Part shown: positions 49,394-60,940 of the stretch, piece after piece
Numbering within the stretch: position 1 is the first letter of the stretch
Layout: each line of letters begins with the position of its first letter
Origin: Monosporascus cannonballus
Lineage: Eukaryota; Ascomycota; Sordariomycetes; Xylariales
Direction of reading: 5' to 3'
Length of the DNA stretch: 64,000 nucleotides
Assembly: GCA_004154925.1 (NCBI GenBank)
Contig: QJNS01000141.1
Coordinates: forward strand, 62,001 to 126,000
Made by a program: the position numbers and the translations under genes
The notes under the pieces: model-generated
What the model was told of the DNA's origin: nothing
Seen by the model: only the letters and a program-made list of their open reading frames with translations
The model's database searches: none

Positions 49394-49518
49394 AAGCCTC
49401 GTTAAGTACGTACGAGAATAGGTTATTTAATTAATTAATTTTAACACCTTGGCGTAATATATGAAAATATATTAAAAATAAAAACGAGCCAGCAAAGACC
49501 TGATCTAGCTGAGGTAAT
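49394..49518 (+). repeat. Fold-back family arm
   Basis: It contains the block ACACCTTGGCGTAATATATG and ends ATCTAGCTGAGGTAAT. Same orientation as 12874-12998 and 59789-59907. Confidence 0.75.
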
Positions 49519-49592
49519 CCGTCTTGTAATATAGCTTGTTTATCCGCACTGATTAGGCCTAAATCTCCCCTACCTCAATTCAATAATTACAA
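49519..49592. repeat. Block shared (inverted) with 26698-26765
   Basis: About 65 bp centred on CTTGTTTATCCGCACTGATT and CTCCCCTACCTCAATTCA, matching the reverse complement of 26698-26765 (AATCAGTGCGGAT-like core). It lies between two fold-back arms. Confidence 0.6.
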
Positions 49593-49724
49593 CTCAATCC
49601 TCGTTAGCTCGTCACGGGGATTTGAGATTTGATTGGTTAATATTTAGCGTTGTGAGGCGGTACTTCAGTGACTTTGATGAAATTGGGAAAACGAGCTAGA
49701 GAGGCCTGAGCTAGCTGAGGTAAA
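49593..49724 (+). repeat. Fold-back family arm, second copy in tandem
   Basis: Runs from CTCAATCCTCGTTAGCTCG through GATTGGTTAATATTTAGCG to GAGCTAGCTGAGGTAAAG. Almost unmutated and in direct orientation with the arm at 49394. The best-preserved arm in the window together with 59789. Confidence 0.75.
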
Positions 49725-50003
49725 GGAAGAAAGGAAAGTTTCCAGCGTACGGGAACAACAGAAAAGTAAACGTATAAAGCGCAAAACGTAAACTTACCAT
49801 TTCGTTACTCGTTGCCGCGACGATAATAAGGAAAAAAACAAAGTAATAACTTTTTTCTTATACGCTTGGTATGCGTATAATCTACCTTTTGTTAATTAAA
49901 TCAATTAATTAGATTATTTTCGTTTATTATAACAATTATTAAAAAATTACAAGAATTACCAAAAGCAAATTTAAGAAAGTATCTCCTTTTTATCTAGAAG
50001 GTA
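49725..50003. other. Weakly mutated spacer, nothing recognised
   Basis: A purine-rich start (GGAAGAAAGGAAAG) is followed by AT-rich DNA. An inverted TTATACGCTTGGTATGCGTATAA sits at 49858-49881. No frame or known repeat. Confidence 0.4.
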
Positions 50004-50186
50004 TGTCGCAAAATAAGAGTATTTATATTAGTTATCAAGCTTTACAGCATATCGGGAAAACCTTATTCCGGCGCGCTTATGGTATATAAAGAGCTTCCTA
50101 ACTATAGCTTCTTAAAGCTGAATTCTAGTTAGACAATTATTACTTCTTATACTTTATGCAACTTTTTCTCGCAATTATTCTAACTG
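50004..50186. repeat. LTR-like segment interrupted by gypsy G
   Basis: Weakly mutated, starting TGTCGCAAAATAAG with a promoter-like TATGGTATATAAAGAGC at 50088-50104. It ends at the AACTG target of G. If G is removed, the sequence continues TAACA (55804-55808), giving LTR-like TGT...ACA ends. However, the flanks (AGGTA and TTTTA) do not duplicate, and the last 16 bp also resemble B-family DNA. Moderate to low confidence. Confidence 0.35.
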
Positions 50187-50376
50187 TGTTACAGGCTAAA
50201 GCCTATAGGGCAGCTCGAGCTTACGGAACGAGCTTCTTAGCCCGAGCCTACCCATATGTATATAAGGAGCAGCCATCTCGTTAGTAATTAATTATTTCTC
50301 CTTTTCTTTTCTTACTTTGAATATAAACCTTCGTTAAGCCGTACCTCCGTTTAATCTATGCATCGTACCCGTTATA
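50187..50376 (+). repeat. 5' LTR of G
   Basis: Starts TGTTACAGGCTAAAGC and ends GTACCCGTTATA. Contains a TATA-type box TATGTATATAAGG. Aligns without gaps with 55609-55798. Confidence 0.95.
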
Positions 50377-50399
50377 TATATTTAAGGTTATAATGTATT

Positions 50400-51900
50400 A
50401 TAGCTTTTAGGAAGCTAAATAAAAGCAAAACGTTTCTCAAAAATACCTTGGTTATGGATAATAAGCTAAAAAAATTTTAAAACAAAATAGTTACGAAGTA
50501 ATATAACCGACGATACTATAAGCGAACTTACGGTATTAACCTTATTCGGAATTATTAAAGAAAACTTATAGCATTAATCGTTCGTAAATATGCTTTAAAA
50601 GCTTAACATATAATAAAAAAGGTTTGCCAAATTAGTCCTTAGCGGTAACGAAATAATAAATAATTTACTTAACCGGATAACGAAAATAAAAAAAATATTT
50701 TTTCACGAAAACGAAAAAAAAAGCTTTTATAAGATAAAACCCGATTCGTGAAAAACTTGCGGTAAGCCCGTTACTTAATAACGCGTTTATAAAAGCAAAT
50801 TATAAGCCTATAAAATAACCTTTATGGAACGGGAAATAAAAAACGTTTTATTTGTTTTTCTTTATATGCTGTATAAAAATAAAAAAACCGATTTATTTCC
50901 GGCTTTTTTATAATAATTTACTTAAATATTATAATATTTATATTCATCGAAAAATGATTACGATTTAATTATTAATTCGAAATAAAAAGATTACGAAAAG
51001 GTTTTAACGTTAATAATTTCTTTTTTTATATAAAAAAGTAATTCGAAAATAAATAAATAGTATAATCCGTTAAAGAATAATTATAACGCATAAAATAAGG
51101 TAATAATTACCGGTTTTAAGATTATTTATTGGATTATGAAATTAAGTTAGCCGAATATAAAAATTTAATATAACTTTTAATAATTAAAATAATTTTTTAA
51201 TCGCAAGTATTAATACGTACTTTAATAACGCAATAATTACGAAAAATATACCTTATAACGATTATAACAATTAGGTATATAAAACTAAAAAAAATAATTA
51301 ATTATTTAAAAAATTTACCCGATTATTTTAAAAATAAAAAAATAATAACTTAATATTTCGATAAAAAAGGCGAAATAATTAACTAATAATAATACGTCCG
51401 CCAAATTAATAAACGGGTTTAAATAATAAACGTTTAAAAAATATATTTATAACGGATATTATATTATTAATTACGTTAATTTTTAAGCTTAAAATTTAAT
51501 AGAGGGATAATCGAAAAGATTAATGCAGAAATAATTCGAAATAAGATACGGATAACCGGCCTTATGCGAAATAGCTTTCCGATAACAAAATAAGAATTCG
51601 GAAACAGAAAAAGTAATATTTTCGTTACCTTATTATAAGTTATTTAAATTAAAAATATCCCAAATATAAACCTGTAAAACGGCTTTGTCCAGTTAAAACA
51701 AAAATTACAGTAACAAATTTGCAAAAAATCGTTAATAAATATAACAATTTAAATAACGAAAATTTAAAAAATAACTTTTATTAAAAATTATTAATAAAAG
51801 GAAAACATAATAAAGGAAAAATTATAAAAAGTTAATAATAAATTAAATAATATTCTTTTTATATTAAACGCTTTAATTAATAATATTATATATAAAAACG
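50400..51900 (+). pseudogene. Gag region of G
   Basis: RIP-broken plus-strand sequence between the 5' LTR and pol. The remnant is rich in Lys and Asn codons. No zinc knuckle legible; assigned by position. Confidence 0.5.
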
Positions 51901-52579
51901 TCTTAATCGATAATAAATATATTTATTATTCCGCATTTAATTAATAATTAATCGGCCATTTAAAATTATAACGTATACTTATTATATTCCATTAATTAAG
52001 ATTGGCGAAAAATAATAAGCTTATAACAACCGCAATCCGAGAAATTATTTATATTAACGTAAACTTAAACGGCCGCCTAAAACGAATTTGGGGGTACGTA
52101 ATGAAAAACTTATTTTATTTTCTTATTTTAGGAAAACTTTAAATAAAATATAATAATATTATATACGAAACAAAGTAACGGTTTATTCGTTTTGCGAATA
52201 ACGTTACCGCACCTATATTACGCGAAAAAGGATAATTCGATAAAGAACTTAAAAACCGCCTAAAAAGGCGGTTATAGAAATATAAAAAAGCCCGTTTAAT
52301 AACGGCTATAACCTTCGCAATAATAATATAACAAAACCGCCGTAAAAAAACGAAACATAATTATTTGTAATTTGTATAAAAAATATTAATAAGGTCTTAA
52401 AAGTAAAACCGTAATTAATCTTTAAAAATATAATAAAACGTTTTTTTAAACAAAGACGGAAATTTCGAAATCTTTTTATAAATAACAAAAATTTGTGGTT
52501 ATTACATTATTATAACAATAATAACGTAATAATAAACGTAAAAATAAATATTTCGAATTAAAAGAAAATAATCTCATAA

Positions 52580-53900
52580 AAACCCTTATACGGAATATTA
52601 AAGGAAAAGTTATTAATTTTACGTAAAATATTTATAAACTTATTTAACAAAGATTAAATTCGGGTTAATAACTTTTCCGTAAATGCCTCGGTATTATTTA
52701 TAAAAAACCTTAACGGTGGTTTACAATTTTACGTAAAATATAAGAAATTAAATAAAATTACGAAATACAACCGTTATTTTTTCCTGTTAATAAAGAAAAC
52801 GTTAAAAACCTTATTATAGGCCCGGTAGTTTACGAAGTTCGATGTTCGAACGGCCTTTTACTAATTATATATCCGCCAAAAAACGAATAAAATTTTGCGT
52901 TCCGTATACGTTTCCGATTTTCCAAATAATTAATATATTTATTCGGCCTGAACTGTATACCGGTTATTTTCTAGCGTTATATTAATATTACGTTAAAACA
53001 TTATCTTAATAATTTTTATTTTACATATTTAAATAATATATTAATTTATTTATCCGGTTTTCGAATTAACTATTTAATTAAAATTAAATTACTATTTTAC
53101 CTTTTAACGGAAGCAAAATTAACGCTGGACCCGGATAAATAGAAGTTCGCAATCCAAAAAACGAAATACCTAAAATTTATTATCCAAGTAAAAATAAATT
53201 TAAAAAATTAATTTTAAGAAAATAACTGGTATTCGAAAATAAAAAACCTTTATTAAAGTAAAAAAAGTAAAAGGTTTTATCGGATTCGTTGATTTTTATC
53301 GAACTTTTATAAAACATTTTAAAAAGTAATAATTGTTTTTTTATAACAAATTAAAAAAAAAGATCCTTTTCCGTTAAAAAAACCAAAAACAATAAATTTT
53401 CGATTATTTTAAAAAGTTTTTTATTATAACGTTCATCTTTATGCATTAAGACTTTAAAAAGGAAATAATAATAAAAACAAATTATTCCGGCTAAGTAATT
53501 AGAAAATACTTATTCCAATTCGATTTATCAAGGCGTTTATAATTAATAACATATTTTTTAAAGAAAATATTACAAATTAAATAAAATTATAAAATATACG
53601 ATAAAAAATTATTAATTATCGTTAAAGCATTAACGAAATAAAAAAAAGTGTGAAAAGTTAATTGACTTTTTACGATTTTAATAAATTACGCAAACCTTTA
53701 ATATTTTATAAGCACAGGCAAATTTATTAAAAAACAAATTTAATAAATTAACTTTTTATCCGCCTTTAATTCCGTGTTTAAATATTGCTTTAATAAATTG
53801 ATAAATTAACCCGATATTATATTTTGCAAATTATAAAACTTATTTCGCAGCAAAAAAAACATTAAGTTTAAAAAACGGATAACCCGGTTAATTAAAGAAA
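52580..53900 (+). pseudogene. Reverse transcriptase and RNase H of G
   Basis: Plus-strand landmarks: IKNLNGGLQFYVKYKKLN followed by KITKYNRY (about 52700-52775; family FVKKPNGGLRFCVDYR), KFDVRTA-like at about 52835, and HYLNNFYFTYLNN with ILIY. Here the catalytic box is YLNN (53026-53037), both Asp mutated to Asn. LTLDPDK lies at about 53120 and the thumb GFIGFVDFYRTFIKHF at about 53273-53320. RNase H follows to about 53900 (KKFFIITFIFMH-like, HF..D). Confidence 0.9.
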
Positions 53901-53999
53901 AATAATTATTTAGTAAACCGACGTAAATTTAAAAAATCTTAATAACCGTATTTTACTTAAAACGGGGAAATAATAAACGACGAATTATACCTTTCGGTA

Positions 54000-55310
54000 A
54001 AAAAATATTCCTTAAAAAAACGTTTAAAAATATAAGACTTAAAAATTATTAAAGATAAAATATTAAGGATGGCATATGCCGTTATAACCCAAAAATTACG
54101 TAATTTCTCCTTAATTATAAATACGGTAAAAATTTTATAACGGAATATTTTTTCAACTTTAACGATTTTTTATAATTTAAAAAATACATTTAGGTTTTTA
54201 TTTAAAAGCCGTTGCAGACGTTATTAATTTAACGGATATATAATTTTTATATTACCGGCCACCTTGAAAAAAATACCATATTACTATTATTAATCCGTAA
54301 TTTTTATTAGCCGGGATAGATTTAGGATATATGTCGCTTTTATTATAATTGCAATATATATAGCAAATCGTATATATAAAAAGAAACGGAAAAAGGTTAT
54401 TATAGCTTTTACTTATTTTATACCGATTTTATTTAGGTTTTTTAATTAATTTTATAATTAATTTACCGGCAAGGCCAAAAAAACCGTTTTCTTATAGTAT
54501 TTTACGATCTCTTAACGAAAATAGTTATCTTAAAATTAATACTTAATATAAATACGAAAACGTACGTTTAACGCTTTATTATTTATTATTAAAAAAATTA
54601 CGGTTTTCCCAAAACCTTAATCTCTAATAATGGGAATAATTAAATAAATAAATTCTAGATTTTCTTATATAACTTAATAAATATATCATAATAACTTAAT
54701 ATTTTTTTTACTTTTAAACGGACGGAATTATAAAAAAGAATTAACTAAAATATTTTCGTATATTGCCGTTATTTTATAAGTTATGTAAAATATAATTAGG
54801 CCGAATTTTTACTAATAATATAACTGGTTTTTAGTAATAAAAACTTTTTGTTAAAAATAAACATTTTTTTTTAATTTACGAACATAATATAAAACCTATT
54901 AATAAGATACCGCTAATTATCTAATTAATCTCTAAAACGGAAAAAATTCTTAATTTCGCTAAAAGATTACGAAAAGGTACGAAATTTATGTAAATTGTTA
55001 TGGCGTTCATATAGGCCCGAATAAAACAATTAATTAATATTTTTAAGAAATAAATACCGCAATTTAAAATAAAATATTTCATATAATTAAATTTAAAAAA
55101 CATAATTATTTTATAATTATTTAAAAGGTTATCTTAAATATACATTAAATATAAGGTTATTATAATTACGTTATATAATACCGCAAATTTAAACGTATTA
55201 TCGGAAATATATCCGAAATTCGACGTAAGTTTCTAAAAGTTAATAATAAAAAATATGTTATTTAATTAAATGTTAAATAATAATTAATTATTACCGATAT
55301 TATTAAAAAA
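54000..55310 (+). pseudogene. Integrase of G
   Basis: The plus-strand region between RNase H and chromodomain must hold the integrase. Fragments around 54400-54560 (a run reading FYRFYLGF and a TVFL...DL-like segment) are consistent but not diagnostic after mutation. The stop-free minus-strand frame at 54921-55103 is a shadow. Confidence 0.5.
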
Positions 55311-55560
55311 AGAAAGAAAAGAAATATATAATAAAATACATATTAAAGGCCGAAAATAAGCGCGTAAGCCGCGGTCGCCGAAAAAAACTGTTCGTAAAAT
55401 AGGCAGGTTACGCCGAACTAATATAGGAATTACGCAGCAGCTTCGAAAATACAGTTACCTTTAATAATTTCGAAACGTTATTCGGAAACGAAAATAAAGT
55501 TAATAAAAACGTAAAAGTACAAATAAAGATAAAAAGAAAAAGGTATAAGTAAAGCCGCCG
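55310..55560 (+). pseudogene. Chromodomain of G
   Basis: The plus strand reads LKAENKRVSRGRRKKLFVK then AGYAEL, then ELRSSFENTVTFNNFETLF (about 55340-55490). This matches the chromovirus chromodomain pattern (IL.....RGR...LVKW.GY..PTWE...L), with the aromatic Trp positions now stops. This part is less mutated than the rest of pol. It ends in a basic tail. Confidence 0.85.
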
Positions 55561-55588
55561 CCGTTTTGCTATAATTTCGTTACTTTTT

Positions 55589-55608
55589 AAGGGCGAAGAA
55601 AGAAGTGA
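55589..55608 (+). other. Polypurine tract of G
   Basis: AAGGGCGAAGAAAGAAGTGA abuts the 3' LTR directly. Almost all purine in a region where nearly everything else is A/T, as expected for the plus-strand priming site. Confidence 0.85.
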
Positions 55609-55798
55609 TATTATAGGCTAAAGCCTATAGGGCAATTCGGGCTTACGGAACGAACTCCTTAGCCCGAGCTTACCCATATGTATATAGGGAGTAGCCATTT
55701 CGCTAGTGGCTAGCTGTTTCTCCCTTTCCCTTTTTACCTTGAATATAAACCTTCGTTAGGCCGTATTTCCGTTCAATTTACGTATTGTGCCCGTCACA
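55609..55798 (+). repeat. 3' LTR of G
   Basis: Starts TATTATAGGCTAAAGC (TG mutated to TA) and ends GTGCCCGTCACA. 190 bp, ungapped against the 5' LTR. The outer flank AACTG duplicates 50182-50186. Confidence 0.95.
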
Positions 55799-55812
55799 AA
55801 CTGTAACATTTT

Positions 55813-57250
55813 AAGTTATAGTAAAATAAATAGAATTTTGATAATCCGTATAAACTTTAACTTAGTAAAAGTTTTTATTTTTTTTAAAAAAATGCTTAAA
55901 TCTTTAAAATTAAAATATAATAATAACTATAAATGTTTTATTAAAAATATTATAATTAAATTCAGGTTCTTTAAATTTATATAAAAAGAATATAATAAAA
56001 TATAATTTGTTTGAATAATTTCGTATTCAGATTATTACGTTTAATATATAATTCGACATATCGGTTTTTAGTTTAATAAATCATATTAAATTATATATTA
56101 TTAAGATTAAATTATTTATTGTTATATTTTTCACTTGTTAAAACAGATTAATAACGTTAATTAAAAATGTCATTACTTTAATAAATTTTTCAACAAACTT
56201 TTTATAATAATTAACAAATTTCAAATATAAATATTTTTAATTGTAATTAATATTTGCTTTTTTATCATTATAAGAATTTTTCACTATTAAGTTTAATATA
56301 TTTTAAAAGAATAATATATTTAAGTTTTTTACTTTTTATATATATCTTTTTCTATTTTTGCCTTCATTAATAGTTTTACGCTTATTAACATTCGAATAAC
56401 CTTGTAAATAGACTTTGCGTACAGTTTTTTTATTTTCAAAAAAGTAAGAATATAATTAAGATAATATTGGATAAAAGTATCGAAGAACTTTTGTAATATA
56501 TAATTTATTATCTGATAAAACAATTATTAAAATATTCGTAAATTGTATTAATGTAATTAAATATTTATGTAATTCGTATTTTATTAAAGAAATATATCTG
56601 TTCTTATTTTTTTAATTTTAGTTAGATTTTATCTATATTTTAAGTCTAATATCCTAAATTATTAAATTCTATAATATTTAGTTTACATTTCAATATACAG
56701 AAATAATAGAAATTGAGTTTTACGGATAATATAAAAATGATATATTAATTAAAAATTTTCAGTTTTTTGAACAATTACTATACGTTATTACTTACTTATT
56801 TAAAGTTTACAGTAGCAATAATAATAATATATTATATTTCTATTTCGTTTTTATTCTTGGTATTTTACGTTTTATTCACTTTTGATTTATATTTGGTTTT
56901 TTTATTTTGTATTTATTTTATGTGTAAAATATATTTTAAGAAGTGTAATAATTGATTTTTTTATCTACTGATAAGTTATGATATAAAATTTACTACAATA
57001 ACTTTCTATGAATTAACAGGATATATTAATATATTTATACTTATTTCAAGAATATATCTATTTTTTTAAAATAACTCTTTAAATAATTAATTTCGTATTT
57101 TATATTTCTATTTTTGTATATAACTTTCTAACTTTCCATAGTCGAAACATTATCAAGTTTTAGCTTATAATTTTATAAAAATTTAAATGTATTGTATTAT
57201 ATGTTTTAATAGAATTACTATAAATATTGGTAAGAAATTTCAAAATTTAT
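55813..57250 (-). mobile_element. Gypsy fragment B3 (B family)
   Basis: Matches B1 from about 7757 to 9520 and B2 from about 17565. For example, GATAATCCGTATAAACTT (55840) matches GGTAATCCGTATAAATCTT in B2, and the block ATAATTAATTTCGTATT (57091) matches 9376. Only the RNase H to RT part is present, without LTRs. It is visibly more AT-rich than B1 and B2. Stop-free stretches at 55787-55984, 56329-56523 and 56767-56955 have no coding meaning. Confidence 0.75.
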
Positions 57251-57789
57251 ATTTACAAATTAAATAATAATTTTTTAAATTTTGAGTTTTATAAAATAAA
57301 TTTATAATAAATTTTATAGGATTTATTATATCGTTTATAAAATATATTATTATAATTCTAACTAATTTTCTAGCTTAATAAAATGCAAAATCTAAAAAAT
57401 AAAGATAAGTTTCTATTTAAATTGGATAAATTTCAAATGTTTTCAATTAAATGTAATTTTTAACTTTCATCTTTTTGATGTTAAATAATATAAAATCTAT
57501 AATTTTAATCTGAACTATAAATGATTAATTTTATTTTAACTATTAACTTATATATTTATCGTAAATAGGTATGGAATATTATAATAATTTATATAAGATT
57601 ATATATTATATAATAATTAAAGTTTTATTTAAGCACTAAATTTGAATTATATATATCTATATTAATGAAAATAATTTAAAATAATAAAAATAAATAGTTT
57701 ATTTATATTTCGTAATATTTATAATATTGCAAGTAACGAAATTGTGTTATATATTAATTTTTTTTTATTTTTCAAAAAACATGAACGTA
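57251..57789. other. AT-rich DNA, nothing recognised
   Basis: Possibly the continuation of B3, but alignment by eye fails here. No other feature seen. Confidence 0.4.
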
Positions 57790-58627
57790 TTATATAAGCG
57801 TACAACTTAAATAAGCTCACAACTTGTTTTTTAGCGCCTTACAATAACATATTCTAAGAACCTAACTATAACATCTCAAATTAATTTTAATTAATTATAT
57901 TTTCTCTTGCTAACTAGAATTATAGCTTTTAAATGAGTACATATATGAATTAAAGGCCTACTGGGAACGCTATATTATTATATCTTTTTTAGACTTTTTA
58001 TAATAACTATTTTTAATAACTTATTAATTGCAATTTTTTATTATTACTTTTTCTCTCGATTAAAAAACATTATTTATCTTATATAATAAATACTTTTTTA
58101 TTGAAAACTTTCTTTTGAACATTTAATTGCGTAAGATCGAATTATTCCAAAATACGTCCTCTAACGCGCTTTATAATGCACCTCGACGCGCTTTGCAATA
58201 TACCCCGATAGGCCCTGTAACGCGTTTTACAATACGCCTTACGACACGTTTCCCAACGTATTTTGCAAATACCTTCCACGTATTAAAACCGGACAAAAAA
58301 CGCTTACGTATATGGGTTGGGAATTCGGTCGGTAATCGTTTTTTGGTCGGTCGGCTTTAATACTTTCGAAATAAAGATAATATTAATATAAATACGTTAA
58401 AAAATAATCGGTTACGTACGGGTTAAAAGGACCAAAAAGCAAAATGGCGTTCGTAACAAGCTTTGATTTAATACGTACATTGGTTAAAAGGCTGTAAATA
58501 CGTTAGGCGACAAAGAATACCGTCAATTTAAATCAATTGGATACGTTATGGTTAAGTTATTTGGATTTGTTGTTGCGGGATGTCAAAAAACAAGTCGCGA
58601 GCTTGTTTAAGTCGCGAGGTTGTGTAA
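57790..58627. mobile_element. 838-bp TIR element with about 60-bp termini
   Basis: The left end reads ...AACTTAAATAAGCTCACAAC then TTGTTTTTTAGC. The right end reversed reads GCGACTTAAACAAGCTCGCG then ACTTGTTTTTTGAC, so the termini form an inverted repeat of roughly 60 bp starting TTA. TA flanks both ends (57788-57789, 58628-58629) within a symmetric CGTA/TACG context. This suggests a non-autonomous Tc1/pogo-class element. The left half (57850-58110) is strongly AT-mutated, the right half is not. No transposase recognised. Confidence 0.75.
58130..58365 (+). repeat. CG-rich irregular repeat within the TIR element
   Basis: Four occurrences of a motif like AACGCGYTTTRYAATAY at 58163, 58185, 58219 and 58255, irregularly spaced (22, 34 and 36 bp). 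A 77-codon open stretch (58127-58360) crosses it with a repetitive peptide (ALYNAPRRALQYTP); I treat it as a by-product of the repeat and not as a gene. Confidence 0.5.
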
Positions 58628-58830
58628 TACGTTAATCATATTTATGTATTAAATTATATAAATAATCGAATAATTTCCGTTCGATTAATTGTCAACTATA
58701 ATCGAGTTGACCACATTCAATCGTGAGCCAAAGGTGGTCGATCTTATGATATTCGACTAATTAATATTATGTAACTGTCTACTAAGGTCGGAGATTTGTA
58801 ATGTTTATCCCGACTTGCCTCACTAAAATC

Positions 58831-58977
58831 AGGCCCTATTTTGGAGATTATAGCTGCGCCTGCGGTGCAGCTATGGCTAGGGCCTTCAAGAATTTGTATT
58901 CTTACGTATTGACCTATAAAAAACCTATAAAAAGATCTACAAAAATACAAAATCTCTAAAATAAGGTGTGATGATAA
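58831..58977. mobile_element. Hairpin element H, long copy
   Basis: The left end AGGCCCTATTTTGGAGATT pairs with right-hand AATCTCTAAAATAAGGT. The interior begins with the palindrome TAGCTGCGCCTGCGGTGCAG followed by CTA. Left part unmutated, right part altered. The open minus-strand stretch at 58744-59100 across it is chance. Confidence 0.65.
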
Positions 58978-59169
58978 GTTATAAATTTTTGAGTTTGTTT
59001 TAAACAATTCCGTATAAATATTTAAAATCCTTTTATAAAAATTTGTAAATATAATAATAATAAAAATAATAAGAAAATAATAAAAAATATTAATATACAT
59101 AGTACTAGAAACACTACTTAAATATAAATATAACTTTTTAATGGGGCTTAATTTGACGGAGTTATTAAG

Positions 59170-59530
59170 AAAATAAATAAATATTTTCGTTTTAAATAAA
59201 TTTTTTATTCGGAACGCCTTTAAAGCTGTAACGTAATAACCATAACTCGTACGGTTAAAAACATAATAAAACGACCTTTTTTATATTTAATTATCTTTAA
59301 AAAATCAATGGCAATACATTATACGCAATAATTATGTTATTATAATTATAAAGACGTTTTGGATTTAGTTAACTTTAATTTTCTCATAGTTATAACGTAA
59401 CAACAATAGCCGATATAGCTAAAAAAAATTACTGAATAAACTTTTACTATAATAAATATATTAAAGAAACCCGGTACTTAATAATGCAAACGGTAATTTT
59501 GTTTTCGCAGCTGTAAAGGCCTCATGGTTA
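59170..59530. repeat. Family-F repeat units
   Basis: Includes GTAACGTAATAACCATAACT, CGTACGGTTAAAAACATAAT, AAGACGTTTTGGATTTAG and ACCCGGTACTTAATAATGCA. These match 12150-12330 and 48640-48850. RIP-mutated. Confidence 0.65.
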
Positions 59531-59788
59531 TTTATTTTTCAAATTTAAATTTAATTATATGAGCCTTAACTTTTATTAAAATAAATTCGAAAGAAATCCT
59601 AAGTACGTATTAATTTATGTCGAACAAATATATGAAGTATCAAATTTATTAAATTTGATTGGGATAATTAATAAGTTTGTTTCATTTAAAAAGTTAATTT
59701 TATTTGGATAAATAGAATAAAATAAGATAAAATGGGCGATTTTGGTGACGATAGCCAGAACGAAACCCTTGTTCGCGCAATTATATCT

Positions 59789-60075
59789 CAGGCCTGGTTA
59801 GCTCGTTACAGGGATATGGACTTTGATTGGTTGATTTTTGCGTAATACATCAGTACATCAAAAACCTGGGAGAACGAGCTAGTAGAGGCCTGAGCTAGCT
59901 AAGATAAGCCTCGACCGTTTTTTTGGGCCTTATAGTGTTTAGCCATAATATATTACCTCAGCCAGCTCAGACCTCTACCGGCTGGTTTCTATTTTTGATG
60001 TACTGTTATGTATTACGCCAAGGCGCTAAAATTAACCAATCAAATAACGTATTTCCGTAACGAACTAGCGAAGTC
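59789..60075. mobile_element. Fold-back element with both arms
   Basis: The left arm 59789-59907 (CAGGCCTGGTTAGCTCGTTA ... GAGCTAGCTAAGATAAG) is the inverse of the right arm 59953-60075 (TTACCTCAGCCAGCTCAGAC ... TAACGAACTAGCGAAG). A loop of about 45 bp lies between them. Both arms carry the GGTTRATTTT/AAAATTAACC and GTACATCAAAAA/TTTTTGATGTAC blocks as inverted pairs. Single arms of the family are at 12874, 27099, 49394 and 49593. No open frame. Confidence 0.8.
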
Positions 60076-60580
60076 TATGTTGAAATTACTTAAAAACAGT
60101 GTTATTTAATATTTTTCTTAATAAAATATCTAATTTTTTCGTTTAGGTAATTAATTTAAATTAATTAATATTAATATTTTATATATATATTACATATAAA
60201 TTAATATACGTATAAAACCTTTTTCCCATTTTTTAAATAATAATTTAAATTAATATAATTAAATTAAAATTCTGCAAAATTATTAATCGAAATCTTTTTA
60301 TACCTACAATTAGATAAATACCCCACATAGTATTTATTACAGATTATTTAAAAGAAATTTAATATAAAACACAGATTTAATTATATAGTTATCCGTACTA
60401 ACTATTATTATTATAATATAATTAAAAATAGAATTAAATATAATGAAATTAAAACTATTTTCATAATTATAATACGACTAATTTAAGTTTAATGACGTTA
60501 ATATTTTATATATGCATTAAGTATAAATTAATATATATATTATAGTTTTTTCAAAATTTCTAAAAGATTAAAAATAATAT
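60076..60580. other. AT-rich DNA; partial match to the flank of the solo LTR at 12643
   Basis: TTTAAAAGAAATTTAATATA at 60347-60366 matches the sequence just left of 12643, suggesting that both belong to one longer repeat. Otherwise nothing recognised. Confidence 0.4.
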
Positions 60581-60587
60581 AATTAAA

Positions 60588-60682
60588 TTTAAGTTTAAGA
60601 AATAGGCGACCGTAATGCTTTTATCATTACGATAGCATAATTACCGGTCGTATTGGTGTATACCAGGTTTCTTTAATATATT
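60588..60682. repeat. Dispersed palindromic repeat P, copy 2
   Basis: AAATAGGCGACCGTAATGC ... AATTACCGGTCG forms an imperfect inverted pair. It matches 27735-27834 end to end. Confidence 0.65.
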
Positions 60683-60689
60683 TTATATA

Positions 60690-60940
60690 AAAAAGCCCGT
60701 TCAATATTTATTTTAGATATACCAATTATTATTTTCGTATAACGATTAGGTAAAGCTTAAAATTAATTATATCCGAAACGCTTTTATAATTATAACGTAA
60801 TAACTATAACTCATATAGTCCAAAATATAATTAAATAAGTTTCCTTTATACCGAATTACTCTTAAAAACCTTACAGCTAAATATTATATATAATAATTAG
60901 ATTATTGTAATTATAAAGGCGTTCTAGATTCAAAGTAATA
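60690..60940. repeat. Family-F repeat units, degraded
   Basis: AAGCCCGTTCAATATTTATT, ACGCTTTTATAATTATAACG and AAAGGCGTTCTAGATTC match F units at 11766-12500 and 48620. Mutated. Confidence 0.55.

Larger units (their letters stand above)
50187..55798 (+). mobile_element. Complete Ty3/gypsy chromovirus G
   Basis: Size 5612 bp. It has two 190-bp LTRs (50187-50376, 55609-55798), a purine tract next to the 3' LTR, and exact AACTG repeats at 50182-50186 and 55799-55803. Plus-strand gag, RT, RNase H, integrase and chromodomain are present in order, all broken by RIP stops. LTR differences are all transitions. It inserted at the junction between the LTR-like segment (50004-50186) and gypsy fragment B3. 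Confidence 0.95.

Noticed and set aside
49858..49881. Short perfect-looking inverted repeat as a terminator or origin
   Set aside because: Isolated, without supporting context; short palindromes are expected by chance in DNA this AT-rich.
58744..59100. 118-codon open minus-strand frame
   Set aside because: It runs through the hairpin element H and AT-rich DNA; composition (Ile/Tyr/Phe-rich) is that of translated AT-rich sequence and the repeat copies do not share it.
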